This document shows positions 9,675-18,586 of a stretch of 64,000 nt of DNA, piece by piece. This DNA comes from Methanocella arvoryzae MRE50 (GTDB lineage: Archaea; Halobacteriota; Methanocellia; Methanocellales; Methanocellaceae). Position 1 is the stretch's first letter; each line of letters opens with the position of its first letter. The DNA is taken from positions 1,426,001 to 1,490,000 of the forward strand of contig NC_009464.1 in the NCBI RefSeq assembly GCF_000063445.1, given 5' to 3'. The notes beneath the pieces are model-generated. The model had not been told where the DNA came from and made no database searches. It saw only the letters and a program-made list of their open reading frames with translations. Made by a program: the position numbers and the translations under genes.

Positions 9675-10445
9675 TCACAGGTCCACCATTATCTCGCGGT
9701 CTAACACATAAGCGACGAACACGGTGCGGAAGAACTCTTTGAGCTCTCTGACCGAGTGGTCGTCCGAGGGGCTTGCCGGTAAGTTGAACGACCGCCATGA
9801 TTCTTTTCCGTTTTCGTCTGCGCAGCGGACCGCCATTTCGCAGGAGCCTTCGGGGGGCTGTGTGTCGGTGACCTGGAGGGCGTCCGCGAGGAACAGGAGC
9901 ATGATCATCTGGTGGGGGTTCTGAACCTTCGGGAAGCCGAGGATCATGTGCAGGATCTGGTCGGTGTCGACCGTCTTTCTGCTTATGATGCCCCTGGACA
10001 GGGTCACTTTGAGAGGCTTTTTCAGTTCCATGTATGCCCCGCCGCTGTCGGCCCTCATGAGCTTGAACTGCTCTCCGGTGACGCCGTTGTCGGGGATATA
10101 CTGTAGGGCCTCGGAGTTCGGCATCCCCTTCTCCAGGGCTTTTCGGGAGATTTCTGCCAGCCACTCTTCGGCTTTTCCGGATATCGGGTAGTGGATGGTC
10201 TTCAGGCAGCCGAACGGCTCTCCCCTACCGGCGAGGCACTGGTCGCAGTGGGCCTGGTAAGCGTCGAGCACCCTGGCCTCTTCAAAAAGCTCAGATACCT
10301 TATAGCCCTGGGTTTCCACTCCGTCGGGGGTCAGGATCTGGAGGTTGATGACGGTATCGAGGGCTTCTTCTCTGGTCTTACCCTCCTTCAGCAGCAAGTC
10401 GAGCACCGCCTGACCCCGTGCCTGCTGCTTGATCAGGCCGATCAT
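9675..10445 (-). CDS. Hypothetical protein, 256 residues
   Basis: I do not recognise the family. The protein is soluble, with no signal or membrane segment. It has a C-x2-C in HCDQCLAGRGEPFGC near residues 67-81, which could bind a metal. The middle (VTLSRGIISRKTVDTDQILHMILGFPKVQNPHQMIMLLFLADAL) is helical. An AGGAGGGC ribosome site directly precedes the ATG, which supports the start and shows it is a real gene. A TATA-like TTATATAGG lies about 100 bp upstream. Transcribed alone between hpt and mfnA. Confidence 0.7.
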   Translation of the reverse strand: MIGLIKQQARGQAVLDLLLKEGKTREEALDTVINLQILTPDGVETQGYKVSELFEEARVLDAYQAHCDQCLAGRGEPFGCLKTIHYPISGKAEEWLAEISRKALEKGMPNSEALQYIPDNGVTGEQFKLMRADSGGAYMELKKPLKVTLSRGIISRKTVDTDQILHMILGFPKVQNPHQMIMLLFLADALQVTDTQPPEGSCEMAVRCADENGKESWRSFNLPASPSDDHSVRELKEFFRTVFVAYVLDREIMVDL

Positions 10446-10604
10446 GCCCTCCTGTGTCAGCGCTTCCTTTGCCGGGCAGGGCTGATCGATTATATAATCT
10501 ATAGCTATCTTTCACACCCACCTGAAAGTAGGTTATCGCCCATGTTATATAGGCTTTTTTTCTAAACTTAAAAGAGCCGGCAGGTGAAATGAGCCACGAT
10601 CGGC

Positions 10605-11732
10605 TTATATTACCTTTTTCAAATCCGCCGTGAACGCCTCGATGACGTCTGCGGTTACGTGGGGCATGACGACCATGCGCAGCGCGCACGGATGTACGGT
10701 CGTGGAGACGTACCAGTTTTTCTCCGCGAGCTTTTTCCGCAGGCCTACCGGATCCTTAGCCCTCGCAGTAACTATGTTCAGCACAGGCTCGATGATCGGC
10801 TCCATGCCCATGTCCTCGAGTTGCTCCCGTAGGATGCGGGTGTTCTCCATGCAGGTGGCGACAATCTCCCTGTAGCCTGCCCTGCCGAGATACTGCAGGA
10901 CTGCGTATGCCGAGGCGGCGGAGGCGCCGCTGCGGGTGCCGGCCAGGGAGGTCTGGACCATGCTCGTCAGGTACTGGGCGTTTATTTCTAGCACCTTCAT
11001 CAGGCTTTCGCTGCGGTAGAGCAGGCCGCCCGAAGGAATGGTGCTGAGGCCCATCTTGTGCGGATCTATCGTGATCGACTGGACTCCCGGTATCTCAAAG
11101 TCGAACTTCGCGGGACGATCCATGAAGGGGATGACGAACCCGCCGAACGCCGCGTCCACGTGGAGGTATAGATCGTGTTCCTGCGCCAACCTCCCGATCT
11201 CCTCGATCGGGTCGATCTGCCCGAACTCGGTGGTGCCTGCCACTGCGACGAGGGCGATGGTGTTTTTGTCGATGAGCGCCGCCATCTCCGACGGGTCCGC
11301 CCTCAGCAGATCGTCCAGGGGAGCCCTGCGGATGGCGATGCCGAGCATCTGGGACGCCTTTTCAAAAGAGTAGTGGGCGGACTCGGGGACCACAATGTTG
11401 GCCCTGCGCCGGTCCGTGTGCTTCATCTGGATGGCGGTTCGCAGCGCCTGGATGTTGCTCTCGGTGCCGCCTGTAGAAATGTAGCCGGTGGCAGCAGGCA
11501 AGTGCAGAAGATCGCCGATCAGCCCGATACACCGATGCTCGATATCCGCTGTGCCCGGGAAGAGTTTCGGGTCGCCCAGGTTGGTGTTGACGAATTCCTG
11601 ATGCGCTTTTACGGCAATGGGATGGGGGTTGGTGCACATGGAGCTGAGGACGCGCCCGTAGGGCACGTCCCGGCTTCTCGCTTCGCAGAGCTCGGCGAAT
11701 ATCTCCTCTTCACCCAATCCCCTTTCCCGCAT
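10605..11732 (-). CDS. mfnA: L-tyrosine / L-aspartate decarboxylase MfnA
   Basis: A 375-residue group II PLP decarboxylase. In methanogens MfnA makes tyramine for the furan part of methanofuran, and related archaeal enzymes make beta-alanine for CoA. Visible are STGGTESN (86-93), the cofactor aspartate D193 in HVDAAFGG, and the PLP lysine K226 in IDPHKMGLS. Length is typical. GTGATG precedes the ATG as ribosome site. The gene starts 6 bp after ppsA ends, so the two are likely co-transcribed, although no direct pathway link is obvious. Confidence 0.92.
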   Translation of the reverse strand: MRERGLGEEEIFAELCEARSRDVPYGRVLSSMCTNPHPIAVKAHQEFVNTNLGDPKLFPGTADIEHRCIGLIGDLLHLPAATGYISTGGTESNIQALRTAIQMKHTDRRRANIVVPESAHYSFEKASQMLGIAIRRAPLDDLLRADPSEMAALIDKNTIALVAVAGTTEFGQIDPIEEIGRLAQEHDLYLHVDAAFGGFVIPFMDRPAKFDFEIPGVQSITIDPHKMGLSTIPSGGLLYRSESLMKVLEINAQYLTSMVQTSLAGTRSGASAASAYAVLQYLGRAGYREIVATCMENTRILREQLEDMGMEPIIEPVLNIVTARAKDPVGLRKKLAEKNWYVSTTVHPCALRMVVMPHVTADVIEAFTADLKKVI

Positions 11733-11738
11733 GTCACA

Positions 11739-14021
11739 TCACAGCTTTTTTCTGGCCGCCTCAAGGATCAAGGCGTGCTCGGTCCTGGCCACCATCTCTC
11801 TGACCGACTCCACCGCGTCGATGTTGGCCGAGATGCTGGTTATCCCCATCGCGACGAGCCTTCTCGCCACTTCCGGCCTGCTGCCTGCCTGGCCGCAGAT
11901 CGAAGTCTTGACGCCTGCCTTGTTGCACTCTCCGATCACGTACTCGATGAGCTTGAGCACCGCGGGGTGCAGCTCGTTGTAGAGGTCGGCGACCAGTTCG
12001 TTGTTCCGGTCGACCGCCAGCGTATACTGGGTGAGATCGTTGGTGCCGAACGATACGAAATCGATGCCCTCCTTAATAAACTCATCGATGATGAGGGCCG
12101 ATGCGGGGATCTCCACCATGATGCCGACGTCGACTTTCTCGAGGTCGATGCCGCACTCGGTCATGATCTCCTTGGCCCTGCGCAGTTCAGACGGGTGCTG
12201 GACGAGGGGGATCATGATGCCGATGTTGTCGTAGCCCATCTCGAACAGCTTCTTGAAGGCGGCCATCTCCAGCTTGAAGTGCTCGACTTCCTTGAGGTCG
12301 CGGCGAATGCCCCTCATGCCGAGCATCGGGTTGTGCTCGAACGGCTCGTTCTCGCCGCCCTTCATGGCCTTGAACTCGTCGGTCGGCGCGTCCAGAGTCC
12401 TGACCCAGACGGGCTTCGGGTAGAAGGCGTCTGCGACGGTCCTTATGCCCTTGACTAACTCGTCTACGTACTCCTGGGACCGGCCGGTATTGATGTATAC
12501 CTGCGGATGCGTATTCAGCCCGAGGATCATGTGCTCTATCCTGAGTAAGCCCACGCCGTCGGCCTGGGTCTCCTTAGCCCTGCCTGCGGCTTCCGGGATG
12601 GAGACGTTGACCTTGACCTCGGTGGCTGTGATAGGCTTGGTGACGGCGATCCGGGGAGCGGCCTCGGCGTGCTCGGCCTTCTCTGCGGCGGCCTCCGTCT
12701 TGACAGCGCCCATATACACGTGGCCTTTCTCGCCGTCCACGGTGACCGTCGAGCCGTCCTCGAGCATCCTCGTCGCTTCCTTGGTGCCGACTACCGCCGG
12801 GGTGCCGAGCTCGCGGGACACGATGGCCGCGTGGCAGGTCATGCCACCCTCGTCGGTGATGATGGCGGCGGAGCGCTTCATGGCAGGCACCATGTCCGGA
12901 GTGGTCATCTTGGTGACCAGGATGTCGCCGTCTAAAACTTTGTCAAGAGCGTCCATGCTGTCGACGATCTTGACCTTGCCGCTGGCAATGCCCGGGGAGG
13001 CGCCCAGCCCTTCGAGGATGATCTCGCCCAGCACCTTGCCGCCCTTAGCCTCGCGTTTCTGGATAGTGGTGATCGGCCTGGACTGCAGGAGGTACAATTC
13101 GCCCTTCTGGAAAGCCCACTCGATGTCCTGGGGCTTGCCGTAGTGCTCTTCCACGATGTTGCCCAGCCTGGCGAGCCTGAGGATCTGGTCATCGGCAAGC
13201 ACCTGGGCGTTCTTCTTCCCTTCTTCCACGTCCAGCTTCACGGTCTTACGGGTTTTAGGGTCGCGGATGATCTTGATCTGCTTGGTGGCGATCTTCTTCT
13301 TGACGATCCTGTCGTTCTTGACTTCATAGTTGTCGGGGGACACGGCGCCGGATACGACCGACTCGCCCAGGCCCCAGGCCGCTTCGATGATCTGCACGTC
13401 TTCCCCGGTGGTGGGGTGGTGGGTAAACATGACGCCTGCAGAGTCCGCGTCGACCATCTTCTGGACGACCACGGCAATGTTCACCTGCTCGTGGGGGAAC
13501 TTCTGCTTCACCCGGTAATAGATGGCTCTGGCGCCGTACAGCGAAGCCCAGCAGTGCTGGACAGCCTTGAGCAGGTCGGCCTTGCCCTTGACGTTGAGGA
13601 AGGTCTCCTGCTGGCCTGCGAAGCTGGCATCCGGCAGGTCTTCGGCAGTCGCGCTCGACCTGGCGGCGACGTACTGCTCTCCACCCTCACGCTTGCACAG
13701 GGTCTCATAGGCTGCGGTGATTTCCTTAGCGATCGACGCAGGCATAGGCTGGCTGTTGATCAGGTCCTTGGCGAACTTTTCAGCCTTCATCAGCTCCTTC
13801 TGGTCGTCGACGTTGACGTCTATGCCTTTGAAGAGCCTGTCCACGATGCCGGCTTCGACGATGAACTTCCGGAACGCCTGCGCGGTGACCACGAAGCCGG
13901 GGGGAACCGGCAGCTGTGCGTTGGTCATCTCGCCGAGGCTGGCGCCCTTGCCACCTACGATGGGGATGTCAGTATTGCGAACTTCGTTGAGCCAAACAAC
14001 TAACTTTTCCTTTCCTGCCAT
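11739..14021 (-). CDS. ppsA: Phosphoenolpyruvate synthase
   Basis: A 760-residue PEP synthase (pyruvate + ATP + water to PEP + AMP + phosphate), the gluconeogenic step after pyruvate synthase in methanogens. The domain order is ATP-grasp-like N-terminal (GGKGASLGEMTNA at 23-35), central phosphohistidine domain with GGMTCHAAIVSRELG, and a C-terminal TIM barrel (FVSFGTNDLTQYTL, CGQAGSRPE). A GTGATG ribosome site lies before the ATG. It precedes mfnA in the same direction. The following upstream gene is an XRE regulator 90 bp away on the same strand, which may or may not control it. Confidence 0.95.
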   Translation of the reverse strand: MAGKEKLVVWLNEVRNTDIPIVGGKGASLGEMTNAQLPVPPGFVVTAQAFRKFIVEAGIVDRLFKGIDVNVDDQKELMKAEKFAKDLINSQPMPASIAKEITAAYETLCKREGGEQYVAARSSATAEDLPDASFAGQQETFLNVKGKADLLKAVQHCWASLYGARAIYYRVKQKFPHEQVNIAVVVQKMVDADSAGVMFTHHPTTGEDVQIIEAAWGLGESVVSGAVSPDNYEVKNDRIVKKKIATKQIKIIRDPKTRKTVKLDVEEGKKNAQVLADDQILRLARLGNIVEEHYGKPQDIEWAFQKGELYLLQSRPITTIQKREAKGGKVLGEIILEGLGASPGIASGKVKIVDSMDALDKVLDGDILVTKMTTPDMVPAMKRSAAIITDEGGMTCHAAIVSRELGTPAVVGTKEATRMLEDGSTVTVDGEKGHVYMGAVKTEAAAEKAEHAEAAPRIAVTKPITATEVKVNVSIPEAAGRAKETQADGVGLLRIEHMILGLNTHPQVYINTGRSQEYVDELVKGIRTVADAFYPKPVWVRTLDAPTDEFKAMKGGENEPFEHNPMLGMRGIRRDLKEVEHFKLEMAAFKKLFEMGYDNIGIMIPLVQHPSELRRAKEIMTECGIDLEKVDVGIMVEIPASALIIDEFIKEGIDFVSFGTNDLTQYTLAVDRNNELVADLYNELHPAVLKLIEYVIGECNKAGVKTSICGQAGSRPEVARRLVAMGITSISANIDAVESVREMVARTEHALILEAARKKL

Positions 14022-14111
14022 GAAAACATCACACTTCCAGCGAGATGATCTTTCTTAAAACTTTCACACAAGCCCGGGGGCTCCGCCCGCTTACGGACTG
14101 TATGATGAGTT

Positions 14112-14513
14112 TTAAGAAAGGTTGCAAATCGCTTTCCTCCGTTTTTCGTCGAAACTCTGGATCGCGAGGTCGATGATCGACATAATCCTGTCCTGGGGCA
14201 CGCCCAGCTCAGCGCCGATGCGGCTGAAATACGGGTACTCTATACCCTTGCCCTGGGACCTGAAAGTCTTCACCGCCTCCATTAAGGCCATAACACCCGA
14301 GAACACGTGAATGAAGGCCAGCGTAGGAGTGACTTTGCCGTTCTCGATCCGGGAGATCGTTTCCCGGCGGAGCCTCATGATCAGGCTCAGCTCGTCCTGC
14401 GTGAGGTGCATCTTACACCGGTAGTCCTGAATGAGCCTGCCACGCCCGGGCGAGTTGACGATGTCCCCCGCCACCTGGTTAGCCATGTTCAGAATCCACT
14501 CAGGAGTATACAT
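14112..14513 (-). CDS. XRE-family transcriptional regulator, 133 residues
   Basis: An archaeal XRE-type regulator: the HTH lies at about 27-60 (LIQDYRCKMHLTQDELSLIMRLRRETISRIENGK). The C-terminal helical region (YPYFSRIGAELGVPQDRIMSIIDLAIQSF) is probably for dimer formation or sensing. GGGTG precedes the ATG. Two large palindromes bracket its TATA box (TTATATAAG, about 14571-14581), one over the predicted start and one upstream, so tight self-control is likely. It could also govern ppsA-mfnA downstream. Ligand unknown. Confidence 0.8.
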   Translation of the reverse strand: MYTPEWILNMANQVAGDIVNSPGRGRLIQDYRCKMHLTQDELSLIMRLRRETISRIENGKVTPTLAFIHVFSGVMALMEAVKTFRSQGKGIEYPYFSRIGAELGVPQDRIMSIIDLAIQSFDEKRRKAICNLS

Positions 14514-14523
14514 AAAACACCCA

Positions 14524-14542
14524 TGTTACACGACGTGTAACA
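14524..14542. promoter_or_regulatory. 19-bp palindrome in the XRE gene promoter, proximal
   Basis: TGTTACACGACGTGTAACA, nine-base arms around a central A, 11 bp before the XRE start codon and downstream of the TATA box. Its TGTTACAC half-site also occurs in the hairpins at 24394-24460. Confidence 0.6.
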
Positions 14543-14586
14543 TTACTGTTCTCATGCGTATAAGGGCTTTCTACTTATATAACGGT

Positions 14587-14609
14587 TATGTGACGTATTA
14601 CGTCACATA
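14587..14609. promoter_or_regulatory. 23-bp palindrome in the XRE gene promoter, distal
   Basis: Eleven-base arms TATGTGACGTA and TACGTCACATA around a central T, just upstream of the TATA box at about 14571-14581. The GTGACG/CGTCAC core differs from the proximal palindrome, so two different proteins or two affinities are possible. Confidence 0.55.
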
Positions 14610-14739
14610 TGGAAAAATTACGACAGTTGCCGTCTGGAAAAAGTAGATGGCAGACGCGTCTTGCGCCTGCAGAGATCTGCCAGCCACGCTGGCCGGACCA
14701 TTTTCATCGACGGCTGCCGATCGATCGGCAGTCCACGTA

Positions 14740-15102
14740 CTATGGATAGTAGTTGAAGAGCCTGGTCACGTACGGGATCTTCACCCCGAACCGCCGGTCC
14801 AGCACGGCGAGCGTACACCACGGGATGACGTCGACAAACGGGAGCATGTCTGTGCCGCTCATGACCAGCAGGTTGACGATAGGGACGCCGAGGTGGTTCA
14901 GGTAAGCCGCTTCTACCACGCTGATGGCCGCGCTTGTGCCTACTGCTACGGGCAGAAGACCGGTGGCGAAGAGCAGGTCGTCGGGCACCAGGTCCGCGAA
15001 GTCGATCGCAAAGGCGAGGAGCAGTGCGCAGAGGTTCTGTACCGCCGAGTGGCCTTTCTCGACCGTGATACAGGCCTGGCCATTATTATAGCTCGTTTCC
15101 AT
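14740..15102 (-). CDS. Hypothetical membrane protein, 120 residues
   Basis: Small protein with two or three hydrophobic stretches: LCALLLAFAIDFADLVP, LLFATGLLPVAVGTSAAISVVEAA and VPIVNLLVMSGTDMLPFVDVIPW. It has no signal peptide. The ATG at 15102 (METSYNNGQ) was preferred to one 30 bp upstream. It is divergent from serA with a 114-bp shared promoter region. The even spread of hydrophobic segments and acidic residues in loops argues that it is real. Family and function unknown. Confidence 0.6.
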   Translation of the reverse strand: METSYNNGQACITVEKGHSAVQNLCALLLAFAIDFADLVPDDLLFATGLLPVAVGTSAAISVVEAAYLNHLGVPIVNLLVMSGTDMLPFVDVIPWCTLAVLDRRFGVKIPYVTRLFNYYP

Positions 15103-15216
15103 ATTCCTCAAACTAGTACTCGCGGCGCTCAAGATATATATTTTATCAGCCCTGGCCTTTTACCAAAGACTTATGAGCATGCAGCGTGCATTAAACTCTA
15201 CACAGGGGTAATGGTC

Positions 15217-16797
15217 ATGAAAGTCCTCGTTACAGACCCTATTTCAGAAGAAGGCATCAAGATCCTCAAGTCTGAGCCCGGTGTGCAGGTCGACATCGAG
15301 ACCAGGCTCACCAAAGAGCAGCTCATAGAGAAGATCAAGGATTATAACGCGCTCATCATCCGCAGCGAAACCCAGGTTACCAAAGAGGTCATCGCTGCGG
15401 GCAAGAACCTCAAGATCATCGGCCGGGCAGGCGTGGGCATCGACAACGTCGACGTCCCGGCAGCCACCGAGAAGGGCATCATCGTCGCCAACGCCCCGGA
15501 GGGCAACACCATCGCGGCATGCGAGCACACGCTTTCCATGATGCTGGCCATGTCGCGCAACATCCCGCAGGCAAACGCCTCGCTGAAGAGCGGCAAGTGG
15601 GAGCGCAGCAAGTTCATGGGCGTCGAAGTGATGAACAAGACCCTCGGCATCATCGGCCTCGGCCGCATCGGCGGGGAAATCACGAAGAGGGCGAGGAGCT
15701 TCGGCATGGAAGTGCTGGCTTACGACCCGTTCACGACCGCAGAGCGGGCCCAGCAGATCGGCGCCAGGCTGACCACGCTGGACGAAATCTACGAGAAGGC
15801 CGACTTCATCACCGTCCACACCCCGCTCACCCCGAGCACGAAACACATGGTCTCCACCGCCCAGTTCGAGAAGATGAAGAAGGGCGTCAGGATCATCAAC
15901 TGCGCCAGAGGCGGCATCATCGACGAGGCGGCCCTGTTAGAGGCCATCAAGTCGGGCAAGGTTGCGGGAGCGGCCCTCGACGTGTTCGAGAAGGAGCCCC
16001 CCGTAGGCAGCCCGCTGCTGGAGCAGCCCAACATCATCGTCACCCCCCACCTGGGTGCCTCGACTGCAGAGGCCCAGATCAACGTAGCGATCACCATCGC
16101 AGAACAGGTCCTCAACGCGTTCAAGGGCCTGCCGGTCACCACCGCCATCAACATACCCATCATGAAGCCCGAGGTCATGGAGAAGGTCAAGCCCTTCCTG
16201 CCCCTGGCTGAACAGCTGGGCAAGTTCGCCGCCCAGATCACTGACGGACAGATCAAGGAAGCCATCGTCAGCTACAACGGGGAGATCGCCCAGAAAGACG
16301 TCACCCTCGTCACCGTAGCTGTGCTGAAAGGCCTGCTCGACGTAAAGCTCGGCGAGCCCGTCAACTACGTCAACGCCAAGCACATCGCCAAAGACCGCAG
16401 CATCAACGTGGCGGAAACGAAGCTGGCCGAGACCGGCGACTACACCAACCTGATCACCTTAACGTTAAAGACGGACAAGGGCGAGACCAGGGTCAGCGGC
16501 ACCATCTTCGGCAAGAGCGACGCCCGGATCGTCGAGATACAGGGCTACCGCGTCGACGCGGTCCCCAGCGGCACCATGATCGTCACACGGCACCAGGACA
16601 GGCCCGGCGTCATCGGCAAGGTCGGCATGATCCTCGGCAAGCTGAACATCAACATCTCCGGCATGGTCGTCGGCAGGGACGCCGTCAGAGGCGACGCCGT
16701 CATGATCCTGACCGTGGACGACGAGGTCCCGGCTGCCACGCTGAAGCAGATGATCAGCGAAGCAGAGCTGTACGACGCAAAGTACGTGAAGTTGTAA
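15217..16797 (+). CDS. serA: D-3-phosphoglycerate dehydrogenase
   Basis: A 526-residue SerA, the first step of serine synthesis. The N-terminal catalytic half has GRAGVGIDNVDV, the NAD-binding fold (LGIIGLGRIGGEI near 144-156), NCARGGIIDE and the catalytic histidine in TPHLGASTAEAQ. It is followed by the intervening domain and a C-terminal ACT domain (RHQDRPGVIGKVGMILGKLNINIS) that usually senses serine. AGGGGT lies 10 nt before ATG 15217; an ATG at 15211 is possible. The long open frame upstream to 14647 is not coding. Serine feeds phosphoserine-related cysteine and one-carbon metabolism. Confidence 0.95.
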   Translation: MKVLVTDPISEEGIKILKSEPGVQVDIETRLTKEQLIEKIKDYNALIIRSETQVTKEVIAAGKNLKIIGRAGVGIDNVDVPAATEKGIIVANAPEGNTIAACEHTLSMMLAMSRNIPQANASLKSGKWERSKFMGVEVMNKTLGIIGLGRIGGEITKRARSFGMEVLAYDPFTTAERAQQIGARLTTLDEIYEKADFITVHTPLTPSTKHMVSTAQFEKMKKGVRIINCARGGIIDEAALLEAIKSGKVAGAALDVFEKEPPVGSPLLEQPNIIVTPHLGASTAEAQINVAITIAEQVLNAFKGLPVTTAINIPIMKPEVMEKVKPFLPLAEQLGKFAAQITDGQIKEAIVSYNGEIAQKDVTLVTVAVLKGLLDVKLGEPVNYVNAKHIAKDRSINVAETKLAETGDYTNLITLTLKTDKGETRVSGTIFGKSDARIVEIQGYRVDAVPSGTMIVTRHQDRPGVIGKVGMILGKLNINISGMVVGRDAVRGDAVMILTVDDEVPAATLKQMISEAELYDAKYVKL

Positions 16798-16859
16798 GCC
16801 GGGAGCATATTGCTCCCCCAATCTTCTTTTATACTTATTACTTGAATATCAAAAATCAG

Positions 16860-17270
16860 CTAAATTAGAGCCTGAATCTTCTCGATGATAAGCTTCGCAT
16901 TTTCCAGCGCTGCTTTAGCCTCGATCCCACTGACATTGACGCCGAAGCCGTAGGTGGCCTTTTCACGAAAAAGCCTGTATGCATCAAGCGTATTCGCATA
17001 CTCTTCAAGATCCGGGTGAGCTTCCCTCAAGTAAACTGGAACACAGATATGACTGTGCTCTTTAACGCCATCCATGAATAGCAACGCCTTGGCCGCGTGG
17101 AACATTGCTTCATAGCTAGAAGTCAGCGTAAGCCGATAACGCTTGATGTTAAAGCTAGCCTCCGCATCGTCGAGATGGCTGGCAGCGCTGATCAGACAAT
17201 TCCTGGCGCTTACCGCATCGCTGTCGATTAATTTTAAGCCCTTTTTATAGCAATCGTCCAGTGTCCTCAC
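16860..17270 (-). CDS. HEPN domain protein (toxin-like partner of MNT)
   Basis: A 136-residue helical protein with the minimal HEPN pattern: SARNCLISAASHLDDAEASFNIKRY and LTLTSSYEAMFHAAKALLFMDGVKEHSH, ending KLIIEKIQALI. The start is GTG 17270, overlapping the stop of the nucleotidyltransferase gene by 4 bp (GTGA), so the two are translationally coupled. HEPN/MNT pairs act as toxin-antitoxin modules in which the nucleotidyltransferase can modify the HEPN RNase. The classical R-x4-6-H RNase motif is not clear here, so a toxin role is uncertain. Confidence 0.8.
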   Translation of the reverse strand: MRTLDDCYKKGLKLIDSDAVSARNCLISAASHLDDAEASFNIKRYRLTLTSSYEAMFHAAKALLFMDGVKEHSHICVPVYLREAHPDLEEYANTLDAYRLFREKATYGFGVNVSGIEAKAALENAKLIIEKIQALI

Positions 17271-17830
17271 TTGAGTCCCGCCCCATACAGCAATATGTGA
17301 TTTGATACAACATTGGTGTAAAACACATCCTTTTTCCCGGCGAGTGTACGCCATTCGGATAGCTTGAAGATAGTAAAGTTCACCTCCTTATCAAACGTCT
17401 GTTCAAGTTTTCTGAAAGTATTCACGTAAACTTCTTTGTCCGATGGCGTGACCACGAGAAAGTCAATATCGCTCCCTTCATCGAATAAGCCGCTTGCATA
17501 GCTTCCATAGAGAGCGATAGACAGGACATTGGGATCACCTTGCAGGATGATTTCCTCCGGCTTCGAGGATAGTACAAAGTCGATGCCATATGCCCTTTTC
17601 AAAGATTTTACGACCTCGTTTGCCGTATTTAGGCGATAGAGTGTAGCAAACCCCTTTTCCTCGACGACAAGAAACCCTTTTTCCGCGAAGCGTTTTACGG
17701 CCGCATTCGAACTGGATGGACTAATGTGAAGCTGCTTTGCCAGCTGGCTGGCATAGAACTCATTACGTGGACTGGCCAAAAATCTACAGAGAATTTTCCA
17801 GTCTACGTACTTATCGAAGACTTCTAACAT
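17267..17830 (-). CDS. HTH-MNT nucleotidyltransferase (antitoxin-like)
   Basis: A 187-residue protein with an N-terminal winged helix (YASQLAKQLHISPSSSNAAVKRFAEKGFLVVEEKG, about 27-61) fused to a minimal nucleotidyltransferase. The active-site pattern GSYASGLFDEGSDIDFLVV (about 109-127) keeps the GS and D-x-D residues. The fused HTH suggests it also represses its own promoter. A perfect 18-bp palindrome lies 20 bp before the ATG. It is followed by the HEPN gene with a 4-bp overlap. Confidence 0.85.
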   Translation of the reverse strand: MLEVFDKYVDWKILCRFLASPRNEFYASQLAKQLHISPSSSNAAVKRFAEKGFLVVEEKGFATLYRLNTANEVVKSLKRAYGIDFVLSSKPEEIILQGDPNVLSIALYGSYASGLFDEGSDIDFLVVTPSDKEVYVNTFRKLEQTFDKEVNFTIFKLSEWRTLAGKKDVFYTNVVSNHILLYGAGLK

Positions 17831-17849
17831 TTATAACTCCTATTAATAC

Positions 17850-17867
17850 ATCGAAATGCATTTCGAT
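17850..17867. promoter_or_regulatory. 18-bp palindrome upstream of the MNT-HEPN pair
   Basis: ATCGAAATGCATTTCGAT, perfect, 20 bp from the MNT start. A second inverted pair, CGATATA and TATATCG around a TTGTAACAAATTACAG core, follows at about 17864-17893. These are likely operator sites for the HTH of the MNT protein. Confidence 0.55.
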
Positions 17868-18035
17868 ATATTGTAACAAATTACAGTATATCGTATTAAG
17901 AGACATATAAAATCCCCGGTACCATCGTCCATACCATGTAGCGCAAGCTTTATCTACCACATGTTATAATCATCTAACTAAATGTTAGAATTTGATAACA
18001 TAATGTGATAAATTCATAACTCAAGGTGTAGTCAG

Positions 18036-18089
18036 ATGAGCCAGATCAAAAACTTTGAACAGCCCGGCAAGGACAGGCAGGCAGCTTGA
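18036..18089 (+). CDS. 17-residue peptide at the head of the membrane cassette
   Basis: ATG at 18036 with AGGTG 8 nt upstream, encoding MSQIKNFEQPGKDRQAA. It is the first translatable frame after the predicted promoter of the cassette. It could be a leader peptide controlling the genes behind it or a chance frame. It is hydrophilic and has no family. Confidence 0.3.
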   Translation: MSQIKNFEQPGKDRQAA

Positions 18090-18092
18090 GCT

Positions 18093-18179
18093 GTGACTAT
18101 GGCAGGCATCATCGTGGTCATGGCAATTTCGATGGTCTGCGCCTGTGGGTACATGAACTGGAAAGGAGTCACGGAGTGA
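18093..18179 (+). CDS. Tiny membrane peptide, 26-28 residues
   Basis: GTG at 18093 or ATG at 18099 opens a frame with one membrane span, MAGIIVVMAISMVCACGYMNW, ending KGVTE. It stops 5 bp before the next gene's ATG, and its end supplies the ribosome site (GGAGTGA) of that gene. It follows the pattern of the other tiny single-span products in this cassette (18963 and 19073), which makes it more than chance. Function unknown. Confidence 0.4.
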   Translation: MTMAGIIVVMAISMVCACGYMNWKGVTE

Positions 18180-18184
18180 GAATT

Positions 18185-18586
18185 ATGGCAGAAAATAAGA
18201 AAAACAGGATGGCCAGCGTATTATTTCTGGCCCTCGGCCTGGCCGTCGCCGCAATGGGTATCGCAGCCTGGGCGCTTGCCGGCGAGGGAAGTCAGCAGTG
18301 GGCCATCTCAGGAGTCGTCGCCGGCCTGATCATGGCGCTGGCGGGCGCCGCCGGGGCTCTCGGAAAAAGGCGTGGAGGGGACGAGCGCACGGCAAAGCTC
18401 AGCGCTTATGCGGCCTCGTGGTCGTGGTTCTCCGCTGTGGTCGTCACCTCGGCCCTGTTCCTGCTGAACTACTACGGAGTAGTCAAAGCGGATTCAAATC
18501 AGGCACTGGGTCTGATACTGCTGACGCTTCTGGGCACCATGGTGGCCTTCAACGCGTATTACAGGACGAGAGGGGATATCGAATGA
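18185..18586 (+). CDS. Four-helix membrane protein, DUF2178-like
   Basis: A 133-residue integral membrane protein with four spans (about 13-33, 39-59, 77-97 and 106-124) and a cytoplasmic link rich in charge (KRRGGDERTAKLSAYA). The ending YRTRGDIE resembles the DUF2178 group of small archaeal membrane proteins, often found beside XRE regulators; assignment is tentative. Its stop overlaps the next ATG (ATGA), the first of three such couplings. Role unknown; transport or stress sensing are guesses. Confidence 0.7.
   Translation: MAENKKNRMASVLFLALGLAVAAMGIAAWALAGEGSQQWAISGVVAGLIMALAGAAGALGKRRGGDERTAKLSAYAASWSWFSAVVVTSALFLLNYYGVVKADSNQALGLILLTLLGTMVAFNAYYRTRGDIE

Noticed and set aside
14647-15216. 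Long N-terminal extension of the serA frame
   Set aside because: No similarity to the family, low-quality codons, and a likely minus-strand membrane gene covers most of it.
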